Origin: JBBQWT01 sp038210375
Lineage (GTDB): Bacteria; Acidobacteriota; Terriglobia; Terriglobales; Acidobacteriaceae
Length of the DNA: 64,000 bases
Assembly: GCA_038210375.1 (NCBI GenBank)
Contig: JBBQWT010000004.1
Coordinates: 111,036-175,035, forward strand
Direction: 5' to 3'
Under the pieces are notes generated by a model. The model was given only the letters and a program-made list of their open reading frames with translations, did no database searches and was not told the DNA's origin. How positions within the stretch are numbered: position 1 is the first letter of the stretch; every line of letters begins with the position of its first letter. The position numbers and the translations under genes were made by a program. Of this stretch, positions 1-8,995 are shown in pieces.

Positions 1-225
1 CCGGGGGTTTTTCGGTTCTTCGGTACCTGTCAGGCTCGAGATCGACGATCATCGTACGGTGGTCAGTATTCGGCGGAGATGAACCATCGGGTTAGCCGAG
101 AGTTTGCAGAGGGTAGGGATTCTTCCTCACCCCGATAAAGCCGGGGGTCGTCAGAATGACATCCCGTTTGAGGGACTGCCTGGAGTGGTTCCAAATTCCA
201 GGCTGTGCAGTCAACCGCCGCTGAC

Positions 226-1827
226 CTACCGACCCGAGATTTTCTCGCCAATCGATTTTGCCTGCGAGAACAGGTGCAGGTAGTCGGGGCCGCCGGCCTT
301 GGAATCGGTGCCTGACATATTGAACCCGCCGAAGGGGTGGGCGCCCACCATGGCGCCGGTGCATTTGCGATTGATGTAGAGGTTGCCGACGTGGAAGTCG
401 CGCTTGGCGCGGTCGAGCTTTTCCCGGGATGAGGAATACACCGCCCCGGTCAGGCCAAACTCGGTGTTGTTGGCGATGGCCAGGGCGTCTTCAAAGTTGC
501 TGGACTTAATGATAGCCAGCACCGGCCCGAAGATTTCTTCCTGCGCCAGACGCGCATCGGGCGCGATGTCGGCGATCACCGTGGGCTCGATGTAGTAGCC
601 ATCGCCCGCGCTGCTGGAGCGGCCGCCGCCGGTGATGACTCGTCCTTCGCTGCGTCCGATCTCGATATATTTCAAGATGGAATTCATGGCGTTCTCGTTG
701 ACCACCGGGCCCATGGCCGCGTTGCCCGCGGGATCGCCCAACTGGATCTTGTTGACCTTATCGCGGACGCGTTCCACGAACACGTCGTAGACCCTGGCAT
801 CCACGATGGCGCGCGAGCATGCCGAGCATTTTTGTCCCTGGAAGCCAAAGGCGGCCTGCACCACGCCTTCCGCGGCGGCATCGATATCGGCGTCGGCATC
901 GACCACGATCGAATCCTTGCCGCCCATCTCGAGGATGGTGCGCTTGATCCAGATCTGGCCGGGACGGGCTTGTGCGGCGCGCGCATTGATATCGAGCCCA
1001 ACTTCCTTGGAGCCGGTGAAAGCGATGAAACGGGTCTTGGGGTGCTCGACGATGGCGTTGCCGAAGGTGGCCCCGGAACCAGGGCAGAAATTGACCACCC
1101 CGTCAGGCAAGCCCGCCTGCTGCAGCACTTCAAAGAAGCGCGCGGCAATGGTAGGAGAATCACTCGAAGGCTTGAGGATGACGGTATTGCCGCACACCAC
1201 CGCCGCCATGGTCATGCCCGCCATGATGGCGCAGGGAAAATTCCATGGCGGAATCACCGCGCCCACTCCGAGCGGAATGTAAACCAGTTGGTCGTGTTCT
1301 CCGGGCAACTGCACCGCGGCCTGGGACTGGCTGAGCCGCAGGGCCTCGCGCGCGTAGAAATCGCAAAAATCAATGGTCTCGGCGATATCGGCGTCCGCTT
1401 CCACCCAGTTCTTGCCCACCTCGTACACCATCCAGGCGGCAAACTCGAACTTGCGCTGCCGCAGTAAATCGGTGACCCGGGTAAGTACTCCGACGCGATC
1501 GGTGACCGAACTGAGCCGCCAGGTGGCGAATGCCGTCAGCGCGGCTTGCATCGCCGGTTCCACGTGTTCCGGTCCCGCCTTTTGATGGGTCCCCACCAGT
1601 TCCGCGGGATTGGCGGGGTTGAACGACTTGATTTTTCCTTCGGTCTTGATCTGCCGGCCGCCGATGACGAGGTCGTACTCGCGTCCTAATTCGCCTTTCA
1701 CCCGCGCCAGCGCCTGCCTCATCTTGCGGGCATGATCCGCGTCGCTGAAATCAGTGAGAGGCTCGTTGCGAAACGGACCGCTGAGTGTGGATGCTGTAGT
1801 GGAGGGAGTGTATTCTGCGGTGGCCAT
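226..1827 (-). CDS. rocA: L-glutamate gamma-semialdehyde dehydrogenase (P5C dehydrogenase)
   Basis: Oxidises glutamate-gamma-semialdehyde, which is in equilibrium with pyrroline-5-carboxylate, to glutamate with NAD(P)+. This is the last step of proline and arginine breakdown, in the cytosol. The 533-residue product spans the whole aldehyde dehydrogenase fold. It has the Asn of PWNFP (about 196), the general-base Glu of LEMGGKD (about 300) and the catalytic Cys of GQKCSACS (334). Length and sequence fit the stand-alone RocA type rather than bifunctional PutA, and no proline dehydrogenase lies in this window. The ATG at 1827 has an AAGGA about 10 nt upstream. It is transcribed in the same direction as the polysaccharide enzyme upstream, with a 100-bp gap, so co-transcription is uncertain. 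Confidence 0.93.
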   Translation of the reverse strand: MATAEYTPSTTASTLSGPFRNEPLTDFSDADHARKMRQALARVKGELGREYDLVIGGRQIKTEGKIKSFNPANPAELVGTHQKAGPEHVEPAMQAALTAFATWRLSSVTDRVGVLTRVTDLLRQRKFEFAAWMVYEVGKNWVEADADIAETIDFCDFYAREALRLSQSQAAVQLPGEHDQLVYIPLGVGAVIPPWNFPCAIMAGMTMAAVVCGNTVILKPSSDSPTIAARFFEVLQQAGLPDGVVNFCPGSGATFGNAIVEHPKTRFIAFTGSKEVGLDINARAAQARPGQIWIKRTILEMGGKDSIVVDADADIDAAAEGVVQAAFGFQGQKCSACSRAIVDARVYDVFVERVRDKVNKIQLGDPAGNAAMGPVVNENAMNSILKYIEIGRSEGRVITGGGRSSSAGDGYYIEPTVIADIAPDARLAQEEIFGPVLAIIKSSNFEDALAIANNTEFGLTGAVYSSSREKLDRAKRDFHVGNLYINRKCTGAMVGAHPFGGFNMSGTDSKAGGPDYLHLFSQAKSIGEKISGR

Positions 1828-1927
1828 GGCGATGTCGTCCTTTTTAATTCAGTGCGTTGCCGGCGGACTCTGAAGGCGCCCTGCCCGCTGCCGGGAGAGT
1901 GAGTATCTTAACATTGGGAAGCGGCCC

Positions 1928-4900
1928 TTAGAATTCGGCTTGCGAGTCAGAGGCCATGCGCTCCAGCTTGTCCCAGGCAAAGGCTTTTCCGTCGAAGGCG
2001 CGCTTTAGGGTTTTGAACAGCACCACCGAAAAAAGCTGGCGATAGGTGAAGCGCTGCAGCCAGATATGGGCCAGCAGCCAGTAGTCGCTGCGCGTGCTGG
2101 TGGAGCGCCGCTCCAGAAGCACGGCGATGGCCGACGCCACAAAATCAATCACCAGGAAGACCAGGAAGAACACCAGCAGCCTCACGAAATCGGTGGTGTT
2201 GCTGGTGTCCGGATGAAAATACCGTTCCATCAGGAACTTAATCGTGCCGAACACGAACATCAGATCGATGAACGGGGAGACCAGCGGCAGCATGATCTGG
2301 AAGATGACGATGTTGGGCAGCGCCACCCAGCCCAGGGTGCCGCGATGGCCGAAGGCGCCGCGATGTTTCCACACCGACTGCAGGATGCCGAACGACCAGC
2401 GAAAACGCTGGCGGATCAATCCCCTGGCGCTGATGGGGGCTTCGGTGAAGGCAATGGCGCGGTCTTCATACACCACATGCGAACCCATCTGCAGCAATGA
2501 CATGGTAAGGTCGGCATCCTCGGCCACGGTGTGCAACGGATAGCCGCCTGCCTGGCGCACCGCTGACACCCGCCAGGCCCCGATGGCGCCGGGAACCACG
2601 GTGACCGCGCCAAAAGTATTAAGCGCGCGGCGCTCGAAGTTCTGGCTGGTGAGATATTCCAGGGCCTGCCAGCGCGTCCACAGGTTGATGCGGTTGCCCA
2701 CTTTGGTATTTCCCGCCACCGCCGCCACGCGGGGCACGGCGAAGTGGGGAAGCAGCAGGGAAATCGCGTTGGAGGCGATTTCGGTATCGGCGTCGATGCC
2801 AACGAAAAAATCTTCGGTTACGTGGGCCAGCCCGTGGTTGAGGGCTTCGGCCTTGCCGGCGTTGGGTTGGCTGATGACCAGAAGTTTTCCCGCGGCAATC
2901 TCCGGGGCGAAGCAGCGGTGAGTCACTTCGAGGGTGGAATCGGTGGAGCCGTCGTCCACCATAATGATGCGCATGTGGGGGTAATCGGACGCGAGCACTG
3001 ACCTGATGGTGCGCTCAATACCCAGTTCCTCGCTATAGGCGGGAATCAGCACCGCCACCGGAGCGGTAAAAGGCAGCAAAAGCCGCGGATCCGGCTTCCG
3101 CAACCGATCATAAATGGCGAGGATGCCGATGAAGATGAGGCGCGCCGTCATCAGGGCATCGCCCAGAAAAAACACCAGCTCGATGCCCGCGCCGGAAAGA
3201 TCCCATAGCCAGAACGCGATGTCATCCACCTGCGCGCCCACGCGTTCGTTGGCCGAGATCGCGGGCATCACGTCGGAACGCTGCTTGCCCAGCAACGCCG
3301 ATACGGGCACGAGCTCGTAGCCGCGCGACCGCAACTCATCGATCAATATGGGCAGCGCCTTAACGGTTTCGCTGCGGTCGCCTCCGCCGTCGTGCAGCAG
3401 CACGATATTACCCAGGGGAAGCTGCTCGATGACGCGCCTTACGATTTCGTCGGCGGAGGTATGCGGATTGTCCTTCCAATCGTTGGGATCGATCTTGGTC
3501 CCCACCGTGATATAGCCCATCTGCTGCACGACTTCCAGCGGTTTGACCTCGTCCGCGGTGTCAGGCTCCTGGTCAATCGAATAGGGCGGGCGGAAATACA
3601 AAGGCTTGACTCCGAGCTTGGCGGCAAACAGGCGCTCGGTAAGGTTCAGCTCAACTTCCATATAGCGCCGCGAAACTTCGCTGATGTCAGGATGAGTGAA
3701 GGTGTGGTTGCCGATCTCGTGCCCTTCGTCGAACACCTGGTTAGTAAGCGAGCTGAAATCGCGCGCCGCAGAGCCGATCATGAAGAAGGTCCCCTTGACC
3801 TTCCTGGCCTTCAGCACCGCCAGTATCTTCGGGGTAAAAGTCGGGTCCGGCCCATCGTCGAAGGTCAGCGCAATCAGTTTGGGCGTGGCGCCGAACTGGT
3901 GCAGCTCATAGGGGGTGGGAAACGAGGAGATGGTTTCCCCAACGATCAGGCCGGTGGCGGCATCCAGTTTCACGCTGCGCACGCCGGGCGTGGGCTTGCG
4001 CTCAATTACCAGTATCTCGCCGGCGCCTTCGGTGTCCACGTCCTGGCCGGAGGGCATGATATTCAGCTTAGAGGGAGAATCGGCGCTGGAGGGGCTGTCC
4101 CACACCGCCCACATGGAGCGATCTTCGGCGCCGAGGCGCCACAACGCAAATGTGCGCAGGCCCAATTGGCGGGCCGCGCGCATCTGGTTCAGCGTGGTCA
4201 CCGCATCGAGATACCAGACATCGTGGCGGTCTTCGTTTTCATCGCTATAAGCGTAGTGCGGGTTCAGGGTATCGGGGTCGAGCTGGATGTTCGATTCCGA
4301 TTCCTGCGCGTGCAGCCACGCTTCCTGGGTGGAAATGGTCTGCACGTCGGCGGCCGTGGCCGGGATGTTTTTCTTCGGAGTGCGCCAGTCATAACCGTAG
4401 CTACCCAGCGCACAGATGAGTTTTTCGCGGGGAATCAGTTTCAGCGTGCGCGCCAGGTTTTTGGTGAACCAATCCTGCGCGGCCACCGGGCCCGGTTTCC
4501 CCGGGCCCTGGTGCTGGTCGTAGTTCATCAAAATCAATCCGTCGGACTGCTGGGCCAGGTACGCATAGTCATAGTCATCATCGCTGGCGGGCACGTTTAC
4601 ATATAGCTTCATGCCGCGGGCGTGGAGGTCGCCGCCCAGTTCGCTGATCAGCGCCTTGAACCCGGCCTGGGCGGAGCGGGGAATTTCTTCGAAGTCGATG
4701 CAGATGCCGCGATAGGCGCCGCTCGACAGAAATGCGCCGATTTCGCGGCGGAAGCGCTCGCGGCTGGCCGAACTGCTGAGGAAATCGCCCACCGCCGGCA
4801 TGAATTGCCGGGAGACGGCGTCGAAATTGTTGACCAGGGGAAAGACTTCGGTTTCCGCCTTCACGCTCTTGAGAAATGGCATTACTTTCTCATCCACCGG

Positions 4901-5371
4901 AAGGATCTTGCTGCCTGAAATCACATCAAACTGGCGGTTGTCGGGGCTGACGCCCTGCAAGCGGCCGTCGGGCGTGAGCACGTGCAGCCATTCGGGATAC
5001 AGAATGTCGATCTGGTGAACGTATTCTTTCAGTGAGGAAAAGCTGCCGGCGTCCCAGTTGACGTAGAACGCCGCGCGAATTCCTTCCTCGGTGTTGAGTA
5101 CGACTTGCGAGGGCGGCGACGTGGTCTTGCGGCGCGCCGGACGAGGCGGCCGCGGACGCTCGGTTCCCACCAGGGTGTGATAAGGGTGCTGCGGGTGCGG
5201 CAGCAGCAGGGCGGGGAGACTCTCTCCGCGCAAGGCGGTGAACACGAACACAATCAGCACCAGAGAAAGCATGACCGCGGAAGCATCCAGCAACCGCCGT
5301 AACCGCTTCCAGCGTTTGCGATCAGGGTCGTAAAATACCGCTTTCTGCATGCTGATAGGGTCTTTTTTCAT
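1928..5371 (-). CDS. Trimodular GH18 - polysaccharide deacetylase - GT2 membrane enzyme
   Basis: One 1147-residue chain with three carbohydrate-active modules. A short cytoplasmic N-terminus and a TM helix (about 30-47) precede a GH18-like domain (about 98-425), whose IDFEEI motif at 225-230 carries the acidic catalytic residues. A NodB deacetylase follows (about 497-695), with TFDDGPDP (503-510), GNHTFTH (554-560) and RPPY (594-597). A second TM segment (about 730-755) leads to a processive GT2 synthase (about 772-1000) with VDDGS, DAD, EDAD (951-954) and QRFRW (988-992), then several TM helices. By family knowledge this should make, N-deacetylate and trim a beta-linked (probably GlcNAc) polysaccharide at the inner membrane; the polymer itself is inferred. 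I chose ATG 5371: the longer frame to 5464 would run into the divergent gene and adds a non-homologous tail. Confidence 0.85.
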   Translation of the reverse strand: MKKDPISMQKAVFYDPDRKRWKRLRRLLDASAVMLSLVLIVFVFTALRGESLPALLLPHPQHPYHTLVGTERPRPPRPARRKTTSPPSQVVLNTEEGIRAAFYVNWDAGSFSSLKEYVHQIDILYPEWLHVLTPDGRLQGVSPDNRQFDVISGSKILPVDEKVMPFLKSVKAETEVFPLVNNFDAVSRQFMPAVGDFLSSSASRERFRREIGAFLSSGAYRGICIDFEEIPRSAQAGFKALISELGGDLHARGMKLYVNVPASDDDYDYAYLAQQSDGLILMNYDQHQGPGKPGPVAAQDWFTKNLARTLKLIPREKLICALGSYGYDWRTPKKNIPATAADVQTISTQEAWLHAQESESNIQLDPDTLNPHYAYSDENEDRHDVWYLDAVTTLNQMRAARQLGLRTFALWRLGAEDRSMWAVWDSPSSADSPSKLNIMPSGQDVDTEGAGEILVIERKPTPGVRSVKLDAATGLIVGETISSFPTPYELHQFGATPKLIALTFDDGPDPTFTPKILAVLKARKVKGTFFMIGSAARDFSSLTNQVFDEGHEIGNHTFTHPDISEVSRRYMEVELNLTERLFAAKLGVKPLYFRPPYSIDQEPDTADEVKPLEVVQQMGYITVGTKIDPNDWKDNPHTSADEIVRRVIEQLPLGNIVLLHDGGGDRSETVKALPILIDELRSRGYELVPVSALLGKQRSDVMPAISANERVGAQVDDIAFWLWDLSGAGIELVFFLGDALMTARLIFIGILAIYDRLRKPDPRLLLPFTAPVAVLIPAYSEELGIERTIRSVLASDYPHMRIIMVDDGSTDSTLEVTHRCFAPEIAAGKLLVISQPNAGKAEALNHGLAHVTEDFFVGIDADTEIASNAISLLLPHFAVPRVAAVAGNTKVGNRINLWTRWQALEYLTSQNFERRALNTFGAVTVVPGAIGAWRVSAVRQAGGYPLHTVAEDADLTMSLLQMGSHVVYEDRAIAFTEAPISARGLIRQRFRWSFGILQSVWKHRGAFGHRGTLGWVALPNIVIFQIMLPLVSPFIDLMFVFGTIKFLMERYFHPDTSNTTDFVRLLVFFLVFLVIDFVASAIAVLLERRSTSTRSDYWLLAHIWLQRFTYRQLFSVVLFKTLKRAFDGKAFAWDKLERMASDSQAEF

Positions 5372-5449
5372 CGTATCTTCGGGTTCCGGCAACGTCAAAC
5401 CAACCGGTACACGTGATCTTAATAGTAGGAAGCGAGGTGTAGTCTCGGA

Positions 5450-7036
5450 GTGCCCTTGGAACAAAGTTTAAGCGGCGTCCGCGAATTCGCAGCGGCAATC
5501 CGCGAATTTATTTATATTCGCACCGTGCGTTTTTCCTCACTCCACCATCGCCGCTTGATTCTGGCGGCCCTCCTGGCCGGCCTGGCGTTGCGTCTGTTCT
5601 TTGTGTTGCGTCATCCTCTGATAACTTTTGATGCTTCCGTGTACGGTGATATCGCCAAAAACTGGCTGCTGAGCGGAACCTTCGGCATGACTGAAAATGG
5701 GGTGGCGGCGCCCACCCTCATCCGCCTGCCGGGCTACCCGGCGTTTTTGGCGATGGTGTGGCTGTTGAGCGGAATCGAGCACTATCGCGCGGTGGAATTG
5801 ACCCAGGTGGTGATCGATCTGGGCGGATGTTTTGTGATTGCCGGAATCGCGCGCCAGCTTCTCAACCAGCGCGCGGCGCTCATCGCCTTCGTGATGGCGG
5901 CGCTTTGTCCTTTTCTTGCCAACTATGTCGCCATTCCCCAGACCGAAACCCTGGCAATTTTTTTCTCGGGAGCGGCGCTTTATTCAGCGCAGCGCGCTCT
6001 CCGAGAAGCCCGCTGGGCAAAGTGGATTGCCGGCTGCGGATCTTCCGTCGCCGCCGCCATCCTCATGCGTCCTGATGGCGTGATCCTGCTGGCCGCGATC
6101 GGCAGCTACCTCTTGTGGCATGGTCTGGGTCCGCGGCGCGGCAGGAAGCAGGCATTTGATAAATTCGCGGCGGGGGCGACGGGAAATGTGGGGCGCACCC
6201 TAACGGCGGGACTCCTGCTGGGCGCGTGCGCGCTGCTGCCGCTGGTCCCGTCTACAGTGCGCAACTGGAACGTATTTCACCAGTTCCAGCCGCTCGCTCC
6301 GCGCTACGCCAACGCACCGGGGGAATTTGTTCCCCACGGATTTCATCGCTGGGTGAAAACCTGGATCGTGGACTATGTATCCACAGAAGAATTGTTCTGG
6401 AAGATTTCCGCCGATGTTCCCGGAGAGATGGTGGATGCGGGCAAGCTCCCGGACCGCGCCTTCGACGACCCCGGGCAACGCGCCGAAACCAGCCGGTTGT
6501 TTGACGAGTACAACCTCAACCAGGTAATCACCCCGCAAATCGACTCTGAGTTTGCCCTCCTGGCGGGAAAACGGGTCGAACATGCGCCGCTGGGTTATTA
6601 CCTGTGGCTGCCGGCGTTACGAGTAGCGGATATGTGGATGCGGCCTCGCACCGAGATGCTGCCTATTGAATCGCGCTGGTGGGAATATGAAAATCACGAG
6701 GGAGAATCGCAGATCGCGATCACCATGCTGCTGTTGAATGCGGCCTTACTGTTCACCGCACTGGCAGCGCCGATCGCAGCGCGCAAAATGAGCAGGGAAG
6801 CTTCCATCGCGGGCGCAGCACACACCGGGCTGCAAAATCCGGGCCTGCTGTTCATGTTCATCTTTCTGCGCTCGGTGTTGCTGGCGTCGCTGGAAAATCC
6901 CGAGCAGCGTTACACGCTGGAATGTTTTCCCGCGGTGATTGCGCTGTCGGCGGCCACGCTTGCCTGCCTGCCGCCCATATGGAAACGTTTTGTCCCGGCG
7001 AAGGCCGCGAGAATCCAAGACCAACAAGCGGCGTAA
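5450..7036 (+). CDS. GT39/ArnT-like membrane glycosyltransferase
   Basis: A polytopic membrane protein (up to 528 residues) of the dolichyl/undecaprenyl-phosphate-sugar transferase superfamily (PMT/ArnT/GT39-like). These move a sugar from a polyprenyl carrier to an outer acceptor. The first helix (LILAALLAGLALRLFF) is followed by a periplasmic loop with acidic residues in FDASVYGDIAKNW, the typical position of the catalytic Asp in this fold, and then RLPGYPAF and about ten hydrophobic segments. Donor and acceptor cannot be read from sequence. The start is uncertain: GTG 5450 gives a 25-residue hydrophilic leader and GTG 5525 begins just before the first helix; neither has a clear Shine-Dalgarno. 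It is divergent from the GH18-NodB-GT2 gene, 78 bp away, so the two may share envelope-polysaccharide control. Confidence 0.75.
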   Translation: MPLEQSLSGVREFAAAIREFIYIRTVRFSSLHHRRLILAALLAGLALRLFFVLRHPLITFDASVYGDIAKNWLLSGTFGMTENGVAAPTLIRLPGYPAFLAMVWLLSGIEHYRAVELTQVVIDLGGCFVIAGIARQLLNQRAALIAFVMAALCPFLANYVAIPQTETLAIFFSGAALYSAQRALREARWAKWIAGCGSSVAAAILMRPDGVILLAAIGSYLLWHGLGPRRGRKQAFDKFAAGATGNVGRTLTAGLLLGACALLPLVPSTVRNWNVFHQFQPLAPRYANAPGEFVPHGFHRWVKTWIVDYVSTEELFWKISADVPGEMVDAGKLPDRAFDDPGQRAETSRLFDEYNLNQVITPQIDSEFALLAGKRVEHAPLGYYLWLPALRVADMWMRPRTEMLPIESRWWEYENHEGESQIAITMLLLNAALLFTALAAPIAARKMSREASIAGAAHTGLQNPGLLFMFIFLRSVLLASLENPEQRYTLECFPAVIALSAATLACLPPIWKRFVPAKAARIQDQQAA

Positions 7037-7050
7037 ATTAAGCCGGCCGG

Positions 7051-7101
7051 CTACCCTCCCGCCATCGCTCCCAGAATGATGAACGGCACATCGCCGAATA
7101 C
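7051..7101 (-). pseudogene. Remnant of a second moaD-like 3' end
   Basis: Read on the minus strand, these bases encode a 16-17 residue tail ending GDVPFIILGAMAGG and a stop. It matches the last residues of the intact MoaD-like gene at 7587-7883 (GDEPFIILGAIAGG). An in-frame stop lies just upstream, and the homology breaks where the 31-bp tandem repeat begins. It is a diverged leftover of a duplicated gene end and cannot be translated as a gene. Confidence 0.7.
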
Positions 7102-7118
7102 CAACTACCATGTCCTTT

Positions 7119-7211
7119 AGGGCAGAGGAACAGGCTTTCTGTGTCCATCAGGACAGAGGAACACGCTTTATATATTCATCGGGACAGAAGTACGCGTTTT
7201 ATACGAATTGT
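7119..7211 (+). repeat. 31-bp tandem repeat, three copies
   Basis: Three consecutive 31-bp units (7119-7149, 7150-7180, 7181-7211) share a core like GGACAGAGGAACACGCTTTA and end in an ATC-like tail. The third unit runs into the terminus of the 348-bp repeat. A single related unit sits on the corresponding outer flank of the other 348-bp copy (about 39063-39095, opposite strand), so the unit belongs to that repeat's border. Confidence 0.7.
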
Positions 7212-7552
7212 CATTCCGAGCGGAGCCGAGAAACCTTTTGTTTCCTGTGAGCAATCCGCGTTACCTGCCTCGCCGCACAATCAAAGAAACGCCGCTCAGA
7301 TTCTACGCGCAGCCTGCCGTTGACGCTTATCGCGGAAAGGAAACAATTCTTTCACCAGGAGAAGAGCACCAATCCTCACGGATCTCGATTTCGAGTAATA
7401 AACCCGGGAATATCTCCCGGGTTTCAGGTAGATCAAAGGCAGGCTGCGCATAGAACCAGTTCAAATGCCCGGTAAATCCATTGATTCAAACTGACACTCC
7501 AGCCACCTTTAAGAAACAAAGGATTCCTCGGCATCGCTCGGAAAGACAATTC
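7205..7552 (-). repeat. 348-bp palindromic intergenic repeat, copy 1
   Basis: The element is bounded by imperfect 40-bp terminal inverted repeats (7205-7244 and 7513-7552), each starting GAATTGTCATTCCGAGCG or a close variant. A nested inverted repeat joins 7301-7318 (TTCTACGCGCAGCCTGCC) to 7439-7456. A perfect 10-bp hairpin (AAACCCGGGA) has arms at 7400-7409 and 7415-7424. The whole element is homologous, in reverse orientation, to 38715-39062, which is also exactly 348 bp. It has no credible ORF. It is a non-coding mobile or MITE-like sequence, or a structured RNA repeat; similar TCATTCCGAGCG-type repeats are common between genes in Acidobacteriota. Confidence 0.8.
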
Positions 7553-7586
7553 ATATTGAACGTGTGAATGCTTCCCGCAAGCCTGC

Positions 7587-7883
7587 CTAACCCCCAGCGA
7601 TCGCTCCCAGAATAATGAACGGCTCATCGCCGGAAACTACTTTTGCGGGCAGCGCGAAGTCCGGGGCCTCGTGGGACAGATCTTCCTCGCAGGCGAAGAA
7701 CCTCAGGAACGGGCGGCGCTTGCGGGTGACGTGGTCGCGGATGGTCCCCTCCAGCACCGGATAGCGGGCTTCGAGCGCCTCCAATACCGACCGCAGAGTC
7801 GGTTGGCCTTCAACCTCAAGCTGCACCTCGCTGCCGGTGTGGGAGAGGGTGCGCAGGTGGGGAGGCAGCACCACGCGAATCAT
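7587..7883 (-). CDS. MoaD/ThiS-family ubiquitin-like protein
   Basis: A 98-residue beta-grasp protein that ends in Gly-Gly (AIAGG), the hallmark of sulfur-carrier proteins such as MoaD and ThiS, which are adenylated and thiocarboxylated at that C-terminus. The ATG at 7883 overlaps the stop of the upstream propeller gene by 4 bp (ATGA), so the pair is translationally coupled. No molybdopterin or thiamine genes are nearby. A role as the MPT-synthase small subunit is therefore not supported by context; a dedicated partner role with the propeller protein is equally possible. A decayed copy of its 3' end lies at 7051-7101. Confidence 0.75.
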   Translation of the reverse strand: MIRVVLPPHLRTLSHTGSEVQLEVEGQPTLRSVLEALEARYPVLEGTIRDHVTRKRRPFLRFFACEEDLSHEAPDFALPAKVVSGDEPFIILGAIAGG

Positions 7884-8995
7884 GAAAGGGTCTGCACCTC
7901 GACCGAAAGCACCGCCGGCAAGTCGCGGACGATCGCGGTCCAGTGGTCTCCGGCATCAGGTGAGGCATACACCTGGCCGCCGGTGGTGCCGAAATATATT
8001 CCGCAGGAATCGAGCGAATCCACCGCCATGGCGTCGCGTAGAACGTTGACGTAGCAATCGCTTTGCGGCAGGCCGTTGGTGAGCGCCTCCCACTCGTTGC
8101 CGCCGCTGCGGCTGCGATACACCCGTAGTTTCCCTTCCATGGGATAGTGCTCCTGATCACTCTTGATGGGCACCACATAAATGGTTTCCGGCTGGTGGGC
8201 GTGAACGTCGATGACGAAGCCAAAGTCGGTGGGCAGGTTTCCGCTGATCTCATGCCACGAATCGCCGGCATCGTCGCTGCGCATCACGTCCCAATGCTTC
8301 TGCATGAAGAGTGTCTCGGGCTTGGACTTGTGCTGGGCGATGCGGTGAACGCAGTGCCCCACTTCGGCCTTGGGGTCGGGAATGTATTCCGATCGCAACC
8401 CCTGGTTGATGGGACGCCAGGTGGCGCCCTCGTCTTCGCTGCGAAACGCGCCGGCGGCGGAGATGGCAATGAACATTCGGCCGGGCCGGGTGGGATCGAG
8501 AAGGATGGTATGCAGGCACAATCCACCGGCGCCCGGCTGCCAGCTGGGTCCGGTGCCGTGTTCGCGCAAGCCGGAAAGTTCGTGCCATGTCTGTCCCGCA
8601 TCGGTGGAGCGGAACAAGGCCGCATCCTCCACCCCGGCGTAAACCGTGTCAGGGTTGGTCAGGGACGGCTCCAGGTGCCAGACGCGCTTGAATTCCCACG
8701 GGTGAGGGGTGCCGTCGTACCACTGGTGAGTACCGGGCACGCCGTCATAGACGAACTTGTTGCCCACCGGCGCCCAGTTTGCGCCTCCATCGTCGGAGCG
8801 CTGGATCAGCTGGCCGAACCATCCACTGGTCTGCGACGTGTACAGGCGGTTGGGATCGGCCGGCGAACCTTTCAGGTGATAGATTTCCCAGCCGGCAAAG
8901 TGGGGCCCGCTCACTGCCCACTTATCGCGTTTACCATCCGACGTCAGAATGAACGCGCCCTTGCGCGTTCCCACCAGCACTCGAACCTGACTCAT
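7880..8995 (-). CDS. BNR/VPS10-type beta-propeller protein
   Basis: A 371-residue protein made of BNR/Asp-box type repeats (for example RSDDGGANW, RSTDAGQTW, RSEDEGATW and SPDAGDHW), the sialidase/sortilin-like propeller fold. I see no signal peptide, so it is probably cytoplasmic, and the sialidase Arg triad is not evident; enzymatic activity should not be assumed. ATG 8995 is preferred over the upstream frame start at 9028 because a GGAGG sits 6 nt before it. The gene overlaps the MoaD-like gene by 4 bp. BNR-propeller/MoaD-like pairs recur in bacterial genomes as I recall, function unknown. It shares a 112-bp divergent promoter region with the kinase gene. Confidence 0.75.
   Translation of the reverse strand: MSQVRVLVGTRKGAFILTSDGKRDKWAVSGPHFAGWEIYHLKGSPADPNRLYTSQTSGWFGQLIQRSDDGGANWAPVGNKFVYDGVPGTHQWYDGTPHPWEFKRVWHLEPSLTNPDTVYAGVEDAALFRSTDAGQTWHELSGLREHGTGPSWQPGAGGLCLHTILLDPTRPGRMFIAISAAGAFRSEDEGATWRPINQGLRSEYIPDPKAEVGHCVHRIAQHKSKPETLFMQKHWDVMRSDDAGDSWHEISGNLPTDFGFVIDVHAHQPETIYVVPIKSDQEHYPMEGKLRVYRSRSGGNEWEALTNGLPQSDCYVNVLRDAMAVDSLDSCGIYFGTTGGQVYASPDAGDHWTAIVRDLPAVLSVEVQTLS

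Noticed and set aside
3392..4606. 404-residue open frame on the plus strand
   Set aside because: It lies wholly antisense to the GH18-NodB-GT2 gene, is compositionally odd (His/Arg/Gly-rich) and has no family motif; it is a GC-rich shadow frame.
7119..7211. CRISPR array
   Set aside because: The 31-bp units are directly adjacent, with no unique spacers, and no cas genes are present.
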